64,000 bases of DNA from NCBI RefSeq assembly GCF_005405925.1, contig NZ_BJHV01000001.1, positions 5,518,001 through 5,582,000 of the forward strand. Reading direction: 5' to 3'. Below the pieces are notes generated by a model, which saw only the letters and a list, made by a program, of their open reading frames with translations, was not told where the DNA came from and did no database searches. The DNA is from Streptomyces antimycoticus. GTDB lineage: Bacteria > Actinomycetota > Actinomycetes > Streptomycetales > Streptomycetaceae. Shown piece after piece: positions 61,374 to 64,000 of the stretch (the first letter of the stretch is position 1; every line of letters starts with the position of its first letter). Position numbers and translations under genes: made by a program.

Positions 61374-63347
61374 TCAGCCGACGTGGACGTGGGGCCGCCG
61401 GGCCCGGTCGGGCTCGGCCTCGCGCAGCACTTCCCGGGTGACGGGGGCGACCTCTCCCTGGCCGAACAGGAAGAACCGCAGGAACTGGGCGAAGGGGCTG
61501 CCCTCGGTCCACTCGAAGTAGATATGCGGCCTGCACCCGGTCACATCCCGTACGTGCAGCAGCAGCGCGGCCAGCGAGTTGGGGATGCTGGAGCCGTCGA
61601 GGGTCAGGACGCGGTAGCGGCCGTGCAGCACCTCGCCGTGCACGCGCAGCGCCGATTCGAAGTCGGACGGGTCGCGGACGGTGACCTCGACGAAGATCAG
61701 GTCCTCGTCGTCCGGGATGTCGTTGTCGGCTCGGATCTGCTGGATCTTGTCGCGGTACTCGGCCGCGTCCCGGTGGTCCGGCTCGTTGGCGATGAACCGT
61801 ATGCGGCGGGTGGCGCTGTCGCGGACGAAGCGCTCGGCCATGGCATCCAGATCCATGTCGGTGACCCGTAGCTCGAAGGCGCGGGCGAGCCGGGACAGCA
61901 GGGACACGGCGATGATGCCGGCGATGAAACAGGCGCCGATCTTGACGCCGTCGGGGCGTTCCACGACGTTGACCGCCGTGGTGTAGCCGAAGACCACCGA
62001 GATCACGCCGAAGCCGATGGTCCAGCCCCGCTGCCCGGCGCGGCGGGCGGCGATGGTGACGGCGACCGCGGCGGAGGTCATCAGCACCAGCACCCCGGTG
62101 GCGTAGGCACCGCCCTGGGCGTCCACATCGGCGTCGAAGAGCCAGGTGACCAGGAAGGCGATCAGGGTGAAGACGAGCACCATGGGGCGCACCGCCCGGG
62201 CCCAGTGCGGGGCCATGCCGTAGCGGGGCAGATAGCGGGGCATGAGGTTGAGCAGTCCGGCCATGGCCGAGGCGCCCGCGAACCACAGGATGCCGATGGT
62301 CGCCGCGTCGTAGACGCTGCCGAAGACGGATCCCAGGTAGTGGTGGGCGAGATAGGCGAGGGCTCGTCCATTGGCCTGGCCGCCGGCCTTGAACTCGTCC
62401 TGCGGGATGAGCACGGTGGTGATGAAGCTCGTGGTGATCAGGAAGACGCTCATGATCACGGCGGCGGTGGTGAGCAGCTTCCGGGTGTCCCGGATCCGCC
62501 CGGTGGGACGTTCCTCGGTGTCGCCGGGGCCGCCGTCCACATGGGGCATGACGGCCACACCGGTCTCGAACCCGGACAGGCCGAGCGCGAGCTTGGGGAA
62601 CACCACCAGCGCCAGACCGACCATGACCAGCGGGTTGCTGTGCTCGGCGGTCAGCGCCTGCGACCAGTCGGTGACCACGTGGGACGCGGTGGCCACATGC
62701 CACAGCCCGACGATCACGACGACCGTGTTCAGCGCCAGGTAGCCGCCGACGAGCACCACCGCCACCCCGATGGCCTCCATGAAGCCCTTGAGGAAGACGG
62801 CGCCGAGGAGGGCGACCAGCCCCAGCGTGATCGCCACCTCATGGCCGTGCAGTGTGCTGGTGAAGTGCGGGTTCTCCACCAGGTGGGTGGAGGCGTCGGC
62901 GGCCGAGAGGGTGATGGTGATCAGGAAGTCGGTGGCCGCGAACCCCAGCAGCGTCAGAACGAAGAGCTTGCCCTTCCAGAACGACAGCAGCCGCTCCAGC
63001 ATCGCGATCGACCCCTCGCCATGCGGGCTCTCCTTGGCCACCCGCCGGTACACCGGCAGCGCCCCGGCCAGGGTCACGGCCACCAGCACGACGGTGGCGA
63101 TGGGGGACAGCAGCCCGGCGGCGAGGGCGGCGATACCGGGCTGGTAGCCGAGCGTGGAGAAGTAGTCCACGCCGGTCAGGCACATCACCCGCCACCACCG
63201 CTGCCCCCGGTGCCCCTCGGGGACCTGGGCATGCGGTCCGGGTTGTTGTTTGGCCATATCGGACAGGCCCCGCAGCAGCCAGGCCCGCAGACGGCCTCCC
63301 GCGGGGGCCTCCGCCGGGCGGGGCTCCACATCGGTGGAGGTGGTCAT
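61374..63347 (-). CDS. APC-superfamily permease with C-terminal cytoplasmic domain
   Basis: A 657-residue transporter from ATG 63347 (AGGAG upstream). Twelve or so hydrophobic helices over residues 55-470, with [20 protein letters not shown] as the first, and [20 protein letters not shown] in the conserved mid helix. The last 160 residues are a soluble domain ([39 protein letters not shown]). Related APC permeases carry amino acids or potassium; the substrate cannot be told. Convergent with the DUF1707 gene. Confidence 0.88.
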   Translation of the reverse strand: MTTSTDVEPRPAEAPAGGRLRAWLLRGLSDMAKQQPGPHAQVPEGHRGQRWWRVMCLTGVDYFSTLGYQPGIAALAAGLLSPIATVVLVAVTLAGALPVYRRVAKESPHGEGSIAMLERLLSFWKGKLFVLTLLGFAATDFLITITLSAADASTHLVENPHFTSTLHGHEVAITLGLVALLGAVFLKGFMEAIGVAVVLVGGYLALNTVVVIVGLWHVATASHVVTDWSQALTAEHSNPLVMVGLALVVFPKLALGLSGFETGVAVMPHVDGGPGDTEERPTGRIRDTRKLLTTAAVIMSVFLITTSFITTVLIPQDEFKAGGQANGRALAYLAHHYLGSVFGSVYDAATIGILWFAGASAMAGLLNLMPRYLPRYGMAPHWARAVRPMVLVFTLIAFLVTWLFDADVDAQGGAYATGVLVLMTSAAVAVTIAARRAGQRGWTIGFGVISVVFGYTTAVNVVERPDGVKIGACFIAGIIAVSLLSRLARAFELRVTDMDLDAMAERFVRDSATRRIRFIANEPDHRDAAEYRDKIQQIRADNDIPDDEDLIFVEVTVRDPSDFESALRVHGEVLHGRYRVLTLDGSSIPNSLAALLLHVRDVTGCRPHIYFEWTEGSPFAQFLRFFLFGQGEVAPVTREVLREAEPDRARRPHVHVG

Positions 63348-63494
63348 GGTGCACTCCTGGTCAGCTCGGGGTTACCGAACATGTCGTCGAAAAGACTCGG
63401 CTGCCTCAGGGTAGGCAGGACCCTCTCCGGGCCCCACAGTGGCCTGCCCCTCACGGCCCTTCCGAGGGCACCCGGCCGGGGGCGGGAACGCCGA

Positions 63495-63535
63495 AGGGGC
63501 GGCGTCCGCGACATGTGTCGGTGGACGCCGCCCCT
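63495..63535. terminator. Terminator after the ABC-2 permease
   Basis: Perfect 13-bp stem AGGGGCGGCGTCC with GGACGCCGCCCCT. The loop itself holds a short palindrome CGACATGTGTCG. Lies about 40 bp after the permease stop, before the APC gene. Confidence 0.8.
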
Positions 63536-63577
63536 GGTGGGACGAGGTGTGGGAGATGGCCCGCGGGCACATCCCGG

Positions 63578-64000
63578 TTACTTCGGGTCGCGCTTGAACG
63601 ACGCCGTCGACCAGCGGTAGCCGAGCACGGTCAGGCCGATGGACCAGGCGAGGGCGAGCCACCCGTTGTGGCCGATCTCGGTGCCGAGCAGCAGACCGCG
63701 GAGGGTCTCGATGGCCGGGGTGAACGGCTGGTACTCGGCGATGGGCTGGAACCAGCCCGGGATCGAGTCGATCGGGATGAAGGCGCTGGAGATCAGGGGC
63801 AGCAGGATCAGCGGCATCGCGCTGTTGCTGGCGGCCTCGGCGTTCGGGCTGGCCATGCCCATCCCGACCGCGATCCAGGTGAGGGCCAGGGCGAAGATCA
63901 CCAGCAGTCCGAACGCCGCGAGCCACTCCAGGGCGGTGGCGTCCGTGGAGCGGAAGCCGATGGCCACGGCGATGGTGCCGACGAGGACCACGCTGGCGAT
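63578..64000 (-). CDS. ABC-2 type transporter permease, DrrB-like (cut by window edge)
   Basis: The visible 140 residues are the C-terminal helices of an ABC-2 permease: LEWLAAFGLLVIFALALTWI, then ASNSAMPLILLPLISSAFIP and FTPAIETLRGLLLG, ending STASFKRDPK. The start lies past the window. This pattern fits daunorubicin-resistance-type (DrrB) permeases, whose ATPase gene should be just upstream. Confidence 0.88.
   Translation of the reverse strand: MASVVLVGTIAVAIGFRSTDATALEWLAAFGLLVIFALALTWIAVGMGMASPNAEAASNSAMPLILLPLISSAFIPIDSIPGWFQPIAEYQPFTPAIETLRGLLLGTEIGHNGWLALAWSIGLTVLGYRWSTASFKRDPK

Overview
The window is about 72% GC by eye. It has a conservon (cvnA-E), NarL-type two-component pairs, many GTG starts, start/stop-overlapping operons, probable leaderless promoters (TANNNT box 6-8 nt before the start codon) and rare TTA codons. 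This points to a Streptomyces chromosome; species cannot be told from sequence alone. No tRNA, rRNA, CRISPR array, insertion sequence or prophage was recognised.

Layout. 1-640: start of an ATP-dependent DNA ligase and a small membrane protein. 886-8275: a SpoIIE-type phosphatase and the five-gene conservon. 8398-12958: an OhrR-like MarR regulator divergent from a secreted alpha/beta hydrolase, a TetR regulator, and a DUF305/DUF3105 pair. 13102-16647: a carboxylate-activating enzyme and an aldehyde-dehydrogenase-like reductase (EhpF/EhpG or LuxE/LuxC style), divergent from an orphan OmpR-type regulator. 16762-19755: small secreted proteins and a sigma-like/zinc-finger/membrane/CBM2 protein. 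20233-25479: a five-gene locus that reads as trans-4-hydroxyproline degradation. 25590-28986: molybdate regulator plus modABC. 29144-33559: a DUF4232 lipoprotein, then a regulator-centred cluster (XRE-TPR, SLOG-like, membrane protein, two small proteins). 34091-38516: MMPL exporter, histidine kinase, response regulator. 38583-43437: PhzF-like, LysR, NUDIX, flotillin/NfeD pair, acidic protein. 43819-48774: two CorC/HlyC-type membrane proteins convergent with a Ser/Thr kinase carrying a PQQ propeller. 49112-54905: DUF4232 lipoproteins, a TauE-type transporter and small enzymes. 54902-58987: a second MMPL-kinase-regulator operon on the other strand. 59129-64000: VCBS protein, a fourth DUF4232 lipoprotein, DUF1707 protein, APC permease, and part of an ABC-2 permease.

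Three patterns cut across the window. First, all four DUF4232-type lipoprotein genes share one promoter design: heptamers on an 11-bp period, the last ending in AGCG exactly 8 bp before a CARRST -10 box. This is the geometry of SARP/OmpR-type activator sites and implies a small co-regulated set. Second, about fifteen tandem-repeat arrays (6-62 bp units) sit at gene ends or junctions, often containing the stop codon. The most striking is a 62-bp repeat at modB/modC that creates two 21-codon mini-ORFs linked by ATGA overlaps. Third, ten genes are broken by what is in every case explained by one missing base in a run of G or C, so these are probably homopolymer sequencing errors; one histidine kinase also has an in-frame TAG. 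Gene calls for these eleven are given as reconstructed spans.
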